From Streptomyces sp. SCSIO 75703 (GTDB lineage Bacteria > Actinomycetota > Actinomycetes > Streptomycetales > Streptomycetaceae): a stretch of DNA of 64,000 nucleotides. The notes beneath the pieces are model-generated. The model was not told where the DNA came from. It worked only from the letters and a program-made list of their open reading frames with translations, and did no database searches. A program made the position numbers and the translations under genes. Shown here in pieces: positions 8,726 through 15,978 of this stretch (positions are counted from its first letter, which is position 1; each line of letters starts with the position of its first letter). The stretch lies in contig NZ_CP144555.1 of assembly GCF_036607905.1 (NCBI RefSeq), forward strand, positions 6,758,001 to 6,822,000, in the 5' to 3' direction.

Positions 8726-8742
8726 AGAAACGTGACATTGTA
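8726..8742. promoter_or_regulatory. Operator-like palindrome, site C (weaker match)
   Basis: AGAAACGTGACATTGTA has the intact right core GACATT but three mismatches to the consensus in the arms. It lies 48 bp before the regulator start, consistent with autoregulation. Confidence 0.5.
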
Positions 8743-8789
8743 CGCTGGGCCTCGCACGTCGGCGAGTGATGAGGTTCTCGGAGGAAGTC

Positions 8790-9500
8790 ATGGGCGACCT
8801 GAAGCAGCGCAGTCTCATCAAGGCCCAGGAACGACTCCGTGACCAGGTCGGCCACGCGCTCCGCGCGGCCCTCATCGCGGGCGAACTGCGTCCGGGCAGC
8901 GTCTACTCGGCACCCGGCCTCGCGGCCGAACTGGGTGTCTCGGCCACGCCCGTGCGTGAGGCCATGCTCGACCTGGCGCGGGAGGGCCTGGTCGAGCCGG
9001 TCCGCAACAAGGGGTTCCGCGTCACCGAGGTCAGCGAGCGCGACCTCGACCAGTACACCGAACTGCGCACGATCATCGAGGTCCCCACCATCGGCCGGAT
9101 CACGAAGATCGCCACGGCGGACCGGCTGGAGGCCCTGCGTCCCATCGCCGAGGAGATCGTCACCAGCGCCCGCGAACACAACCTCATCGGCTACCTGGAG
9201 GCGGACCGGCGCTTCCACCTCACCCTGCTCGGCCTCGCGGGCAACGACCGCCTCGTCGAGACCGTCGGCGACCTGCGCAAGCGCTCCCGCCTCTACGGGC
9301 TGACCGGCCTGGACGAGGCGGGCAAGCTGGTCTCCTCGGCGGAGGAGCACGTCGAACTGCTCGACGTCATGCTCACCGGTGATGTCGAGGCGGCCGAGGC
9401 ATGCATGCTGCGCCACCTCGGCCACGTCCGCTCGTTGTGGGCCCAGGGGCGCGACGAGCCGGTCGGCCGGCAGGCCGGCGGCCTCGGCTCGAGGATGTGA
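8790..9500 (+). CDS. GntR-family (FCD domain) regulator of the hydroxyproline/peptide locus
   Basis: This 236-residue regulator has a winged helix at about residues 10-80 (VGHALRAALIAGELRPGSVYSAPGLAAELGVSATPVREAMLDLAREGLVEPVRNKGFRV in sense) and an FCD domain at 85-220. D, H and H residues around EADRRFHLTLL, AEEHVELLDVML and LRHLGHV are in the usual metal/effector-binding positions. Start ATG 8790 has GGAGGA 5 nt upstream; in-frame ATGs at 8766 and 8769 lack such a site. It is divergent from the peptidase and directly precedes the importer operon. By analogy with the family I expect repression relieved by hydroxyproline or a degradation intermediate. Confidence 0.85.
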   Translation: MGDLKQRSLIKAQERLRDQVGHALRAALIAGELRPGSVYSAPGLAAELGVSATPVREAMLDLAREGLVEPVRNKGFRVTEVSERDLDQYTELRTIIEVPTIGRITKIATADRLEALRPIAEEIVTSAREHNLIGYLEADRRFHLTLLGLAGNDRLVETVGDLRKRSRLYGLTGLDEAGKLVSSAEEHVELLDVMLTGDVEAAEACMLRHLGHVRSLWAQGRDEPVGRQAGGLGSRM

Positions 9501-9520
9501 CCGTTCCGTAAACCGCGCCG

Positions 9521-9555
9521 GGGGAGTGCGGGCATCGCGGTGCCCACCTCCTCCC
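9521..9555 (+). terminator. Imperfect hairpin after the GntR gene
   Basis: GGGCA (9530-9534) pairs with TGCCC (9541-9545), extended outward by GGGGAG and CTCCTCCC with small bulges. It lies 20 nt after the regulator stop. The rest of the gap to about 9800 is GC-rich and shows no gene or clear signal. Confidence 0.4.
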
Positions 9556-9808
9556 GGTGCGCTGTCGCCGCTTCGCGGGCAGGGCCTCGGGCGCCGACGC
9601 GCCGTGCCCCCGCCGTGGCCGCCGGGCCCTGTCGGCCGTCTCCGCACCGGCGGGCAGCCGTCGCGGGTAGGCCGCCGATGGGCCGGTCCGCCGAGGCCGG
9701 ACCCGTGCCGCTGCGCCCCAGCCGAGCCGGTCCCGGACGCCCCGGACCTCCCTGAGCCGAGCCGGTTTGGGCACGGCTGGGTAACGACGGTGCGAAGCTC
9801 TTGCGCAG

Positions 9809-9825
9809 TGCAATTTCACATTATT
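9809..9825. promoter_or_regulatory. Operator-like palindrome, site D (importer promoter)
   Basis: TGCAATTTCACATTATT fits TGNAATGTNACATTNCA with three mismatches; the core ACATT and left TGNAAT are kept. It lies in a short AT-rich patch (CACATTATTATGTTA) that is probably the importer promoter, about 48 bp before the ATG at 9873. Confidence 0.5.
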
Positions 9826-9872
9826 ATGTTACCGGTCACATCTCAGAGTGCCGCCCCTCACTGGAGTGACCC

Positions 9873-11621
9873 ATGACCAAGCGCACCCAACTCGCCCTCG
9901 CCACCGTCCTGGTGGCGTCACTCGCGCTCGGCGCCTCGGGCTGTTCCGACCCCAAGAAGGACGCCACGCGCGACGACCCCTCAGGCGCCAACCCGGCCGC
10001 CATCAACGACGGCGAGATCCTCGGCGGGACCCCGGTCAAGGGCGGAACCCTCACCATCCTGTCCAACCAGGACTTCTCCCACCTCGACCCCGCCCGCAAC
10101 TGGGTCATGCCGACCATGAACCTCGGCACGCGCCTCCTGTACCGCACGCTCGTCACCTTCAAGGCCGAGCCCGGCAAGGGCGGCAGCGACCTCGTCCCCG
10201 ACCTCGCCACCGACCTCGGCACCCCCTCCGACGGGGGCCGCACCTGGACCTTCACCCTCAAGGAAGGCGTGAAGTACGAGGACGGTTCGCCGATCAAGGC
10301 CCAGGACATCAAGTACAACGTCGAGCGCTCCTTCGCCCCCGACCTCACCGGCGGACCCGACTACGCCGCCCAGTACCTGGCCGGCACCAAGGGGTACAAG
10401 GGCCCCCTGCAAGGGCAGCACCTCGACTCGGTCAAGACCCCCGACGACCGCACGATCGTCTTCGAACTGAAGCGGCCCGTCGCCGAGTTCGCCGCGACCG
10501 CCACCCTGCCCACCTTCGCCCCCGTGCCCGCCTCCCAGGAGAAGGGCACGCAGTACGACGCCCGCCCCTTCTCCTCCGGCCCCTACAAGGTCGAGAGGTA
10601 CGACCGGGACAAGAAGCTCGTGCTCGTCCGCAACGAGCACTGGGACCAGGCGACCGACAGCGTGCGCAAGGCATACCCCGACAAGTTCGTCGTCGTCATG
10701 GGCCTCAAGGGCGGCCAGATCGACGACCGCATCATCGCCAGCGAGGGCGCGGACGCCTCCGCCGTCCAGTACGCCGACATGCGCCCCGAGAGCGCCCCCA
10801 AGGTGCTGACCAAGCCCGGTGTCAGGGCGCGGCTGCTGGCCGAGTCCCAGGGCTGCACCGAGATGCTCCACCTCAACAACTCCCGCGCACCCTTCGACGA
10901 CCCCAAGGTCCGCGAGGCCATGCAGTACGCCGTCGACAAGGAGGCCGTGATCATCGCGGGCGGCGGTCCGGCCTTCAACGAGGTGGCCACCGCCTACCTG
11001 CCCCCGGCCCTCTCCGACGGCGAGCAGGCCGACACCCTGAGGATCGCGCCCTCCGGCGACCCGGCCAAGGCCAAGGAACTGCTCAAGGCCGCCGGCAAGG
11101 AGACCCTCAAGGTCTCCCTCGGCGTCTCCACCGGTGACAAGGGCAAGGCCGAGGCCATCCAGCAGGGTCTGGCACGCGTCGGTGTCGAGGTCGTCGTCGA
11201 CACCATCGACCCCGGCGCCTACTACGACGTCATCGGCGATCTCTCCACGACCCCCGACATGACACTCTCCGGCTGGTGCCCCGACTACCCCTCCGGCTCC
11301 ACCTGGATCCCCTTCGTCTTCGACGGACGCACGATCAAGGAGAAGGGCAACCAGGGCAACAACGCCCAGTTCCGTGACGAGGCGACCATGAAGCGCATCG
11401 ACGAGATCAACGCCATGGCCGACGCCCGGCAGGCCAACCAGGCATGGATCGACCTCGACGCCGAGATCATGAAGAAGTCCCCGTCCGTCCCGCTCCTGCT
11501 GAAGCGCAAGCCGCTGCTCATCGGCACCAACATCGCCGGTGCCTTCGGCCATCCCGTCTGGAGCGGCACCATCGACTACGCCACCGTCGGCCTCAAAGTC
11601 CCGTCCCTGAGCCGGGGCTGA
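9873..11621 (+). CDS. Peptide ABC importer, substrate-binding lipoprotein (SBP family 5, DppA/OppA-like)
   Basis: This is a 582-residue extracytoplasmic solute-binding protein. It has a lipoprotein signal with KR near the N-terminus, a hydrophobic core and lipobox LGASGC with acylated C24. GGTLTILSNQDFSHLDPARNW, the conserved start of family 5 domains, follows, then LAESQGCTEMLHLNNSRAPFDDPKVREAMQYAVDK, a second family block. GGAG 8 nt upstream supports ATG 9873. It heads a five-gene importer operon of uniform direction whose later genes overlap. With Xaa-Pro peptidase and hydroxyproline catabolism beside it, collagen-type (hydroxy)prolyl peptides are the inferred substrate. Confidence 0.9.
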   Translation: MTKRTQLALATVLVASLALGASGCSDPKKDATRDDPSGANPAAINDGEILGGTPVKGGTLTILSNQDFSHLDPARNWVMPTMNLGTRLLYRTLVTFKAEPGKGGSDLVPDLATDLGTPSDGGRTWTFTLKEGVKYEDGSPIKAQDIKYNVERSFAPDLTGGPDYAAQYLAGTKGYKGPLQGQHLDSVKTPDDRTIVFELKRPVAEFAATATLPTFAPVPASQEKGTQYDARPFSSGPYKVERYDRDKKLVLVRNEHWDQATDSVRKAYPDKFVVVMGLKGGQIDDRIIASEGADASAVQYADMRPESAPKVLTKPGVRARLLAESQGCTEMLHLNNSRAPFDDPKVREAMQYAVDKEAVIIAGGGPAFNEVATAYLPPALSDGEQADTLRIAPSGDPAKAKELLKAAGKETLKVSLGVSTGDKGKAEAIQQGLARVGVEVVVDTIDPGAYYDVIGDLSTTPDMTLSGWCPDYPSGSTWIPFVFDGRTIKEKGNQGNNAQFRDEATMKRIDEINAMADARQANQAWIDLDAEIMKKSPSVPLLLKRKPLLIGTNIAGAFGHPVWSGTIDYATVGLKVPSLSRG

Positions 11622-11630
11622 CGGGCCGCG

Positions 11631-12581
11631 ATGACCGCCCCCACATCCACCCCGACGGCCCGCGAGGCAGAGCGGACCCCGCCGGGCAGCAGCCCCTGGC
11701 AGCTCGCCCGGCGGGAGCTGCGCCGCCGCCCCGCCGTCCGTGTCAGTCTCTGCGTCGTCCTCCTCTTCGTCCTCATGGCCGCCACCGCCCCCTGGCTGAG
11801 CGCGCTCGGCGGCTGGTCCCCCGACGAGTTCGACAAGGCCGCCATCGACCCCTATCTCGGCGGCCAGCCCCTCGGGTCCTTCGGCGGGATCAGCCCCGAG
11901 CACTGGCTCGGCGTCGAACCCGTCACGGGCCGTGACCTGTTCGCCCGCGTGGTCCACGGAGCGCAGGTCTCCCTCCTCATCGCCTTCGCGGCCACCGCCA
12001 TCGTGGTCGTCGCCGGGACGGCCGCCGGGATCGCCGCCGGCTACTTCGGCGGGCACACCGACGCCGTCCTGTCCCGGCTGATGGACCTGACCATGTCCTT
12101 CCCGTCCCTCATCTTCATGATCGCGATGCTGTCCGTCGCCAAGGACGTCAACCGCATCCTGCTCATGACCGTGGTGATCGGCGTCTTCGGCTGGCCGGGC
12201 GTCGCCCGCGTGGTCCGCGGCCAGACCCTCTCCCTCAAGCACCGCGAGTACGTGGACGCCGCCCGCGTCGGCGGCGCCGGGTCCTGGCGGATCCTGACAC
12301 GAGACATCCTCCCCGGCGTCTCGGGCCCGGTCATCGCCTACACCACCCTGCTCATCCCCGGGATGATCAGCACCGAGGCGGCCCTCAGCTACCTCGGCGT
12401 GGGCGTGCGCCCGCCCACCCCCTCCTGGGGCCAGATGATCGCCGAGTCCGTCGCCTTCTACGAGACCGACCCCATGTACTTCGTCATCCCGAGCGTCTTC
12501 CTCTTCCTCGCCGTGCTTGCCTTCACCCTGCTCGGCGACGCCCTGCGCGACATCCTCGACCCCAGGGGCGGCCGCACGTGA
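11631..12581 (+). CDS. Peptide ABC importer permease (DppC-like)
   Basis: This 316-residue inner-membrane permease has a long cytoplasmic N-tail with the OppC-type N-terminal segment (SPWQLARRELRRRPAVRVSLCVVLLFVLMAATAPWL) and six predicted membrane helices. The EAA loop reads EYVDAARVGGAGSWRILTRDILPG and is the contact to the ATPases. GRDLFARVVHGAQVSLLIAF is typical for the DppC branch. It starts 9 nt after the binding-protein stop and overlaps the next permease by GTGA. The order (permease C before B) is reversed from the usual dppBC, but pairing with an ATPase pair is normal. Confidence 0.9.
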   Translation: MTAPTSTPTAREAERTPPGSSPWQLARRELRRRPAVRVSLCVVLLFVLMAATAPWLSALGGWSPDEFDKAAIDPYLGGQPLGSFGGISPEHWLGVEPVTGRDLFARVVHGAQVSLLIAFAATAIVVVAGTAAGIAAGYFGGHTDAVLSRLMDLTMSFPSLIFMIAMLSVAKDVNRILLMTVVIGVFGWPGVARVVRGQTLSLKHREYVDAARVGGAGSWRILTRDILPGVSGPVIAYTTLLIPGMISTEAALSYLGVGVRPPTPSWGQMIAESVAFYETDPMYFVIPSVFLFLAVLAFTLLGDALRDILDPRGGRT

Positions 12582-13564
12582 TCCTCTACCTCGCCCGCCG
12601 CCTGCTCGCCCTCGCAGGCGTGCTCCTCGCCATCGCCGCAGTCACCTTCCTCATCTTCTACGTCCTGCCCTCCGACCCGGCCGCGGCAGCCTGCGGCAAG
12701 ACCTGCAGCGCGGAACGTCTCGCCGACGTCCGTGCCTATCTGGGCCTCGACCAGCCCCTGTGGCGGCAGTTCGGCGACTTCCTCACCGGCATCTTCACCG
12801 GCCGCACCCTCGGCACCGGCCAGTACGCGGTCGCCTGTGACTTCCCCTGCCTCGGGTACTCCTACGAGAACTCCCTGCCCGTGTGGGACCTGCTCATGGA
12901 CCGGCTCCCGGTCTCCGCCTCCCTCGCCCTCGGCGCCGCCGCCCTCTGGCTGCTGCTCGGCCTCGGCGCCGGCGTCACCGCCGCCCTGCGCAAGGACACC
13001 GCCACCGACAAGGCCCTGATGGTCGGCGCCGTCGCCGCCGCGTCCCTGCCCGTCTACTTCACCTCCGTCCTGCTCATCTACGGGGTCATCCGCATCGCCG
13101 GACTCCTGCCCTACCCCACCTACCAGGCGTTCGCCGACAACCCGCTCGCCTGGGCGGCCAACCTGCTGCTGCCCTGGACCGCCCTCGCCCTGCTCTACGC
13201 GGCCATGTACGCCCGCCAGAGCCGCGGCTCCATGATCGAGGCGATGGCCGAGCCGTACATCCGCACCGCCCGCGCCAAGGGCATGCCGGAACGCACGGTC
13301 GTCGTCAAACACGGGCTGCGCTCCGGGATGACCCCGATCCTGACCATCTTCGGCATGGACCTCGGCGGGCTGGTGGCCGGAGCGGTCATCACCGAGTCCA
13401 TCTTCGGGCTCCCCGGCATCGGCCGGCTGTTCTACGGAGCGCTGGTCAGCTCGGACCAGCCCGTCGTCCTCGGCGTCACCCTGCTCTCCGCCTTCTTCAT
13501 CGTCGTCGCCAACCTCGTCGTCGACCTCCTCTACGCCGTCGTCGACCCGAGGGTGAGGTACTGA
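12578..13564 (+). CDS. Peptide ABC importer permease (DppB-like)
   Basis: This 328-residue permease starts at GTG 12578, coupled by GTGA to the previous gene. The N-terminal ILYLARRLLALAGVLLAIAAVTFLIFYVLPSDPA is the DppB/OppB hallmark, with the first helix followed by LPsDP. Residues 75-110 form an extended periplasmic loop with two cysteines (CDFPCLG). The EAA-type loop is PYIRTARAKGMPERTVVVKHGLRSGMTPI, and the last helices contain VITESIFGLPGIGRLFYGAL. It pairs with the permease at 11631 in the membrane channel. Confidence 0.9.
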   Translation: MILYLARRLLALAGVLLAIAAVTFLIFYVLPSDPAAAACGKTCSAERLADVRAYLGLDQPLWRQFGDFLTGIFTGRTLGTGQYAVACDFPCLGYSYENSLPVWDLLMDRLPVSASLALGAAALWLLLGLGAGVTAALRKDTATDKALMVGAVAAASLPVYFTSVLLIYGVIRIAGLLPYPTYQAFADNPLAWAANLLLPWTALALLYAAMYARQSRGSMIEAMAEPYIRTARAKGMPERTVVVKHGLRSGMTPILTIFGMDLGGLVAGAVITESIFGLPGIGRLFYGALVSSDQPVVLGVTLLSAFFIVVANLVVDLLYAVVDPRVRY

Positions 13565-14568
13565 TGGACACTCCGCTCCTGGAGGTGCGCGACCTGCGCG
13601 TCACCTTCACCACCCCGCGCGGCACCGTACGGGCCGTCGACTCGCTCGGCTTCACCGTCGAGGCCGGCCGCACCCTCGGCATCGTCGGGGAGTCCGGCTC
13701 CGGCAAGTCGGTCACCTCCCTCGCCATCATGGGCCTGCACCGGGACGGAGCCGACGTCACGGGCTCCGTGCGGCTGTCCGGCCGGGAACTGACGAGCCTG
13801 TCCGAGCGGGAACTCTCCCGCGTCCGCGGCCGCAGCATGGCCATGATCTTCCAGGACCCGCTGTCCAGCCTGCACCCCTACTACACCGTCGGCGAACAGA
13901 TCGCCGAGCACTACCGGGTGCACTTCAAGGCCCGCCGGGCCGCCGCCCGCAAGAGGGCCGTCGACATGCTCGGCGAGGTCGGCATCCCCGAACCCTCCCG
14001 CCGGGCCGGCGAGTACCCGCACCAGTTCTCCGGCGGCATGCGCCAGCGCGCGATGATCGCCATGGCCCTGGCCTGCGAGCCCGAACTGCTCATCGCGGAC
14101 GAACCCACCACCGCCCTCGACGTCACCGTGCAGGCCCAGATCCTGGAACTGATCGCCCGCCTCCAGCAGGAGCGCGGCCTCGGCGTCGTCATGATCACCC
14201 ACGACCTGGGGGTCGTCGCCCGCGTCGCCCACGAGGTGCTGGTCATGTACGGCGGCCGGGCCGCCGAACAGGCCCCGGTCAATGCCCTGTTCGCCGACCC
14301 CGCCCACCCCTACACGCGGGGGCTGCTCGACTCCCTGCCCCGTCTCGACACCGCGGACGACACGCCGCTGCCCTCCATCCCCGGTTCCCCGCCCTCCCTG
14401 CTCACCCCTGCCCCCGGCTGCGCCTTCGCCCCCCGCTGCCCACGCGCCGCCGGTCCCTGCGCCGACGTACGCCCCGAACTCCTGCCCCACCGCGGCACGA
14501 ACGGGCCGGCGCGGACGGTGGCCTGCCACCACGCCGGCTCCCGGACCGTCGAGGAGGCCGCCCGATGA
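13564..14568 (+). CDS. Peptide ABC importer ATPase (DppD-like)
   Basis: This 334-residue ATPase has Walker A GESGSGKS, Q-loop FQDPLSSLHP, signature FSGGMRQR, Walker B LLIADEPTTALD and switch H in MITHDLG. The C-terminal oligopeptide-transporter extension has the cysteine set GCAFAPRCPRAAGPC, which in this family binds an iron-sulphur cluster or is structurally important. ATG 13564 overlaps the preceding stop by one base (TGATG). It ends with ATGA overlap to the second ATPase. The two ATPases form the heterodimer that drives import. Confidence 0.92.
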   Translation: MDTPLLEVRDLRVTFTTPRGTVRAVDSLGFTVEAGRTLGIVGESGSGKSVTSLAIMGLHRDGADVTGSVRLSGRELTSLSERELSRVRGRSMAMIFQDPLSSLHPYYTVGEQIAEHYRVHFKARRAAARKRAVDMLGEVGIPEPSRRAGEYPHQFSGGMRQRAMIAMALACEPELLIADEPTTALDVTVQAQILELIARLQQERGLGVVMITHDLGVVARVAHEVLVMYGGRAAEQAPVNALFADPAHPYTRGLLDSLPRLDTADDTPLPSIPGSPPSLLTPAPGCAFAPRCPRAAGPCADVRPELLPHRGTNGPARTVACHHAGSRTVEEAAR

Positions 14569-15581
14569 CCACCACCGCGACCACCCCTGCCGGGGGGACG
14601 GACACCTCGGCCCCGGCACCCCTGCTGAGCGTCCGGGACCTCACCATGACCTTCCCCGGGAAACGGACCGCGACCGGGCGCCGGGGGGCGCCCGTGCGCG
14701 CCGTCGACGGGGTCTCCTTCGACCTGGCCGCCGGGCAGACCCTCGGCCTCGTCGGGGAGTCCGGCTGCGGCAAGTCCACCACCGGCCGCATGCTCGTACG
14801 GCTCCTGGAGCCCACCTCGGGCCAGATCGCCTTCGACGGCAGACAGATCGGCCGGCTCTCGCAGCGAGCCCTGCGACCGCTGCGCCGCGACATCCAGATG
14901 GTCTTCCAGGACCCGCACTCCTCCCTCAACCCCCGCCAGACCGTGGCCCGGATCATCGCCGACCCGCTGCTGGTACAAGGCAGGAGCGCTGCCGACGCCC
15001 GCCGGCGCGCGGCCGAGCTGATGGAACTGGTCGGCCTGATCCCCGAGCACATCGACCGCTATCCGCACGAGTTCTCCGGCGGCCAGGCCCAGCGCATCGG
15101 CATCGCCCGCTCGCTGGCCACCAGCCCCCGGCTGATCGTGGCCGACGAGCCGGTGTCCGCTCTCGACGTCTCCGTCCAGGCCCAGATCGTGAACCTGATG
15201 GAACGGCTCCGCGCGGAACTGGGCCTCGCCTACGTGTTCATCGCGCACGACCTGTCGGTGGTCAAGCGGGTCAGCGACCGCGTCGCCGTCATGTACCTGG
15301 GCCGGATCGTCGAGATCGGGGACAAGAAGTCCCTCTACGAGAGCCCCCAGCATCCCTACACACGGGCGCTGTTGTCCGCCGTACCGCTGCCGGACCCGGA
15401 GGCGGAACGACGCAGGGAGCGGATCGTGCTGCTCGGCGACCCGCCCAGTCCGGCGGCCCCGCCCCCGGGCTGCGCCTTCCACCCGCGCTGCCCCAAGGCG
15501 CGGGAGGTGTGCCGTACCGAGCGGCCGTCGCTGCGGCCTGCCGCCTCGCGCGAGGTGGCGTGTCACTTCCCGGGTGACTGA
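14565..15581 (+). CDS. Peptide ABC importer ATPase (DppF-like)
   Basis: This 338-residue partner ATPase has Walker A GESGCGKS, Q-loop FQDPHSSLNP, signature FSGGQAQR, Walker B LIVADEPVSALD and switch H in FIAHDLS. The C-terminal extension ends in GCAFHPRCPKAREVC. Start ATG 14565 overlaps the previous stop (ATGA). It is the last gene of the importer operon and is followed 15 nt later by a very strong hairpin. Loss or retention of the neighbouring S9 peptidase relic (15641-15865) lies downstream and on the other strand. Confidence 0.92.
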   Translation: MTTTATTPAGGTDTSAPAPLLSVRDLTMTFPGKRTATGRRGAPVRAVDGVSFDLAAGQTLGLVGESGCGKSTTGRMLVRLLEPTSGQIAFDGRQIGRLSQRALRPLRRDIQMVFQDPHSSLNPRQTVARIIADPLLVQGRSAADARRRAAELMELVGLIPEHIDRYPHEFSGGQAQRIGIARSLATSPRLIVADEPVSALDVSVQAQIVNLMERLRAELGLAYVFIAHDLSVVKRVSDRVAVMYLGRIVEIGDKKSLYESPQHPYTRALLSAVPLPDPEAERRRERIVLLGDPPSPAAPPPGCAFHPRCPKAREVCRTERPSLRPAASREVACHFPGD

Positions 15582-15596
15582 CGGCCCACGGGAAGA

Positions 15597-15636
15597 GGCG
15601 GGGCCCCGGGGAGGAAGGCTTCCCCGGGGCCCCGCC
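15597..15636. terminator. Very strong hairpin terminator
   Basis: Sixteen-base arms GGCGGGGCCCCGGGGA (15597-15612) and TCCCCGGGGCCCCGCC (15621-15636) pair perfectly around an 8-nt loop. It closes the importer operon and abuts the end of the minus-strand peptidase remnant. Confidence 0.85.
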
Positions 15637-15640
15637 GCCG

Positions 15641-15865
15641 TCACCGCCGTCCCGGGCGCCGCGGCCCCCGCTCGCGGCGGAAGAACTCCAGTTCCAGCGC
15701 CATCACCTTCTCCCGGATCCCGCCCGGGGTCCTGTGGGTGACACCGGGCAGGGCCGGCGGTTGGTGCGGCCGGCCGGCGTCGGTCAGGGCCCGCGAGAGC
15801 CGCAGGGTGTGCGAGGGGTGCACGTTGTCGTCCGCAGCACCGGCCCCCACCGGCCGCGCCGGTTC
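15641..15865 (-). pseudogene. C-terminal remnant of an S9 (prolyl oligopeptidase/DPP-IV type) peptidase
   Basis: On the minus strand about 74 residues read GAGAADDNVHPSHTLRLSRALTDAGRPH, then PALPGVTHRTPGGIREKVMALELEFFRRE and a stop at 15641. Intact actinobacterial S9 peptidases end with this order: DDNV carrying the catalytic Asp, a helix with TLRLs.AL.aaGR.H, then GvTH with the catalytic His and a last helix ending in FFRR. The catalytic Ser part (GGSYGG-type) and the propeller are absent; upstream sequence is low-complexity PAPAPA, then the SARP gene. So this is a decayed 3' end, probably once a prolyl-peptide hydrolase serving the neighbouring locus. Confidence 0.65.
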
Positions 15866-15978
15866 GGCTCCGGAGTGCTCGCCGGCGTCGCCGCGCCCCG
15901 CCTCCCGAACGTCGCGGCGACCTGATGCCGCCGGGGCCGGGGCCGGGGCCGGGGCCGTCGTCCGCCGCCCCGCGCGGC

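Noticed and set aside
9981..12242. 753-residue minus-strand open frame across the peptide importer genes
   Set aside because: Composition shadow of the DppA- and DppC-like genes; rich in Gly, Val, Asp, without domain features.
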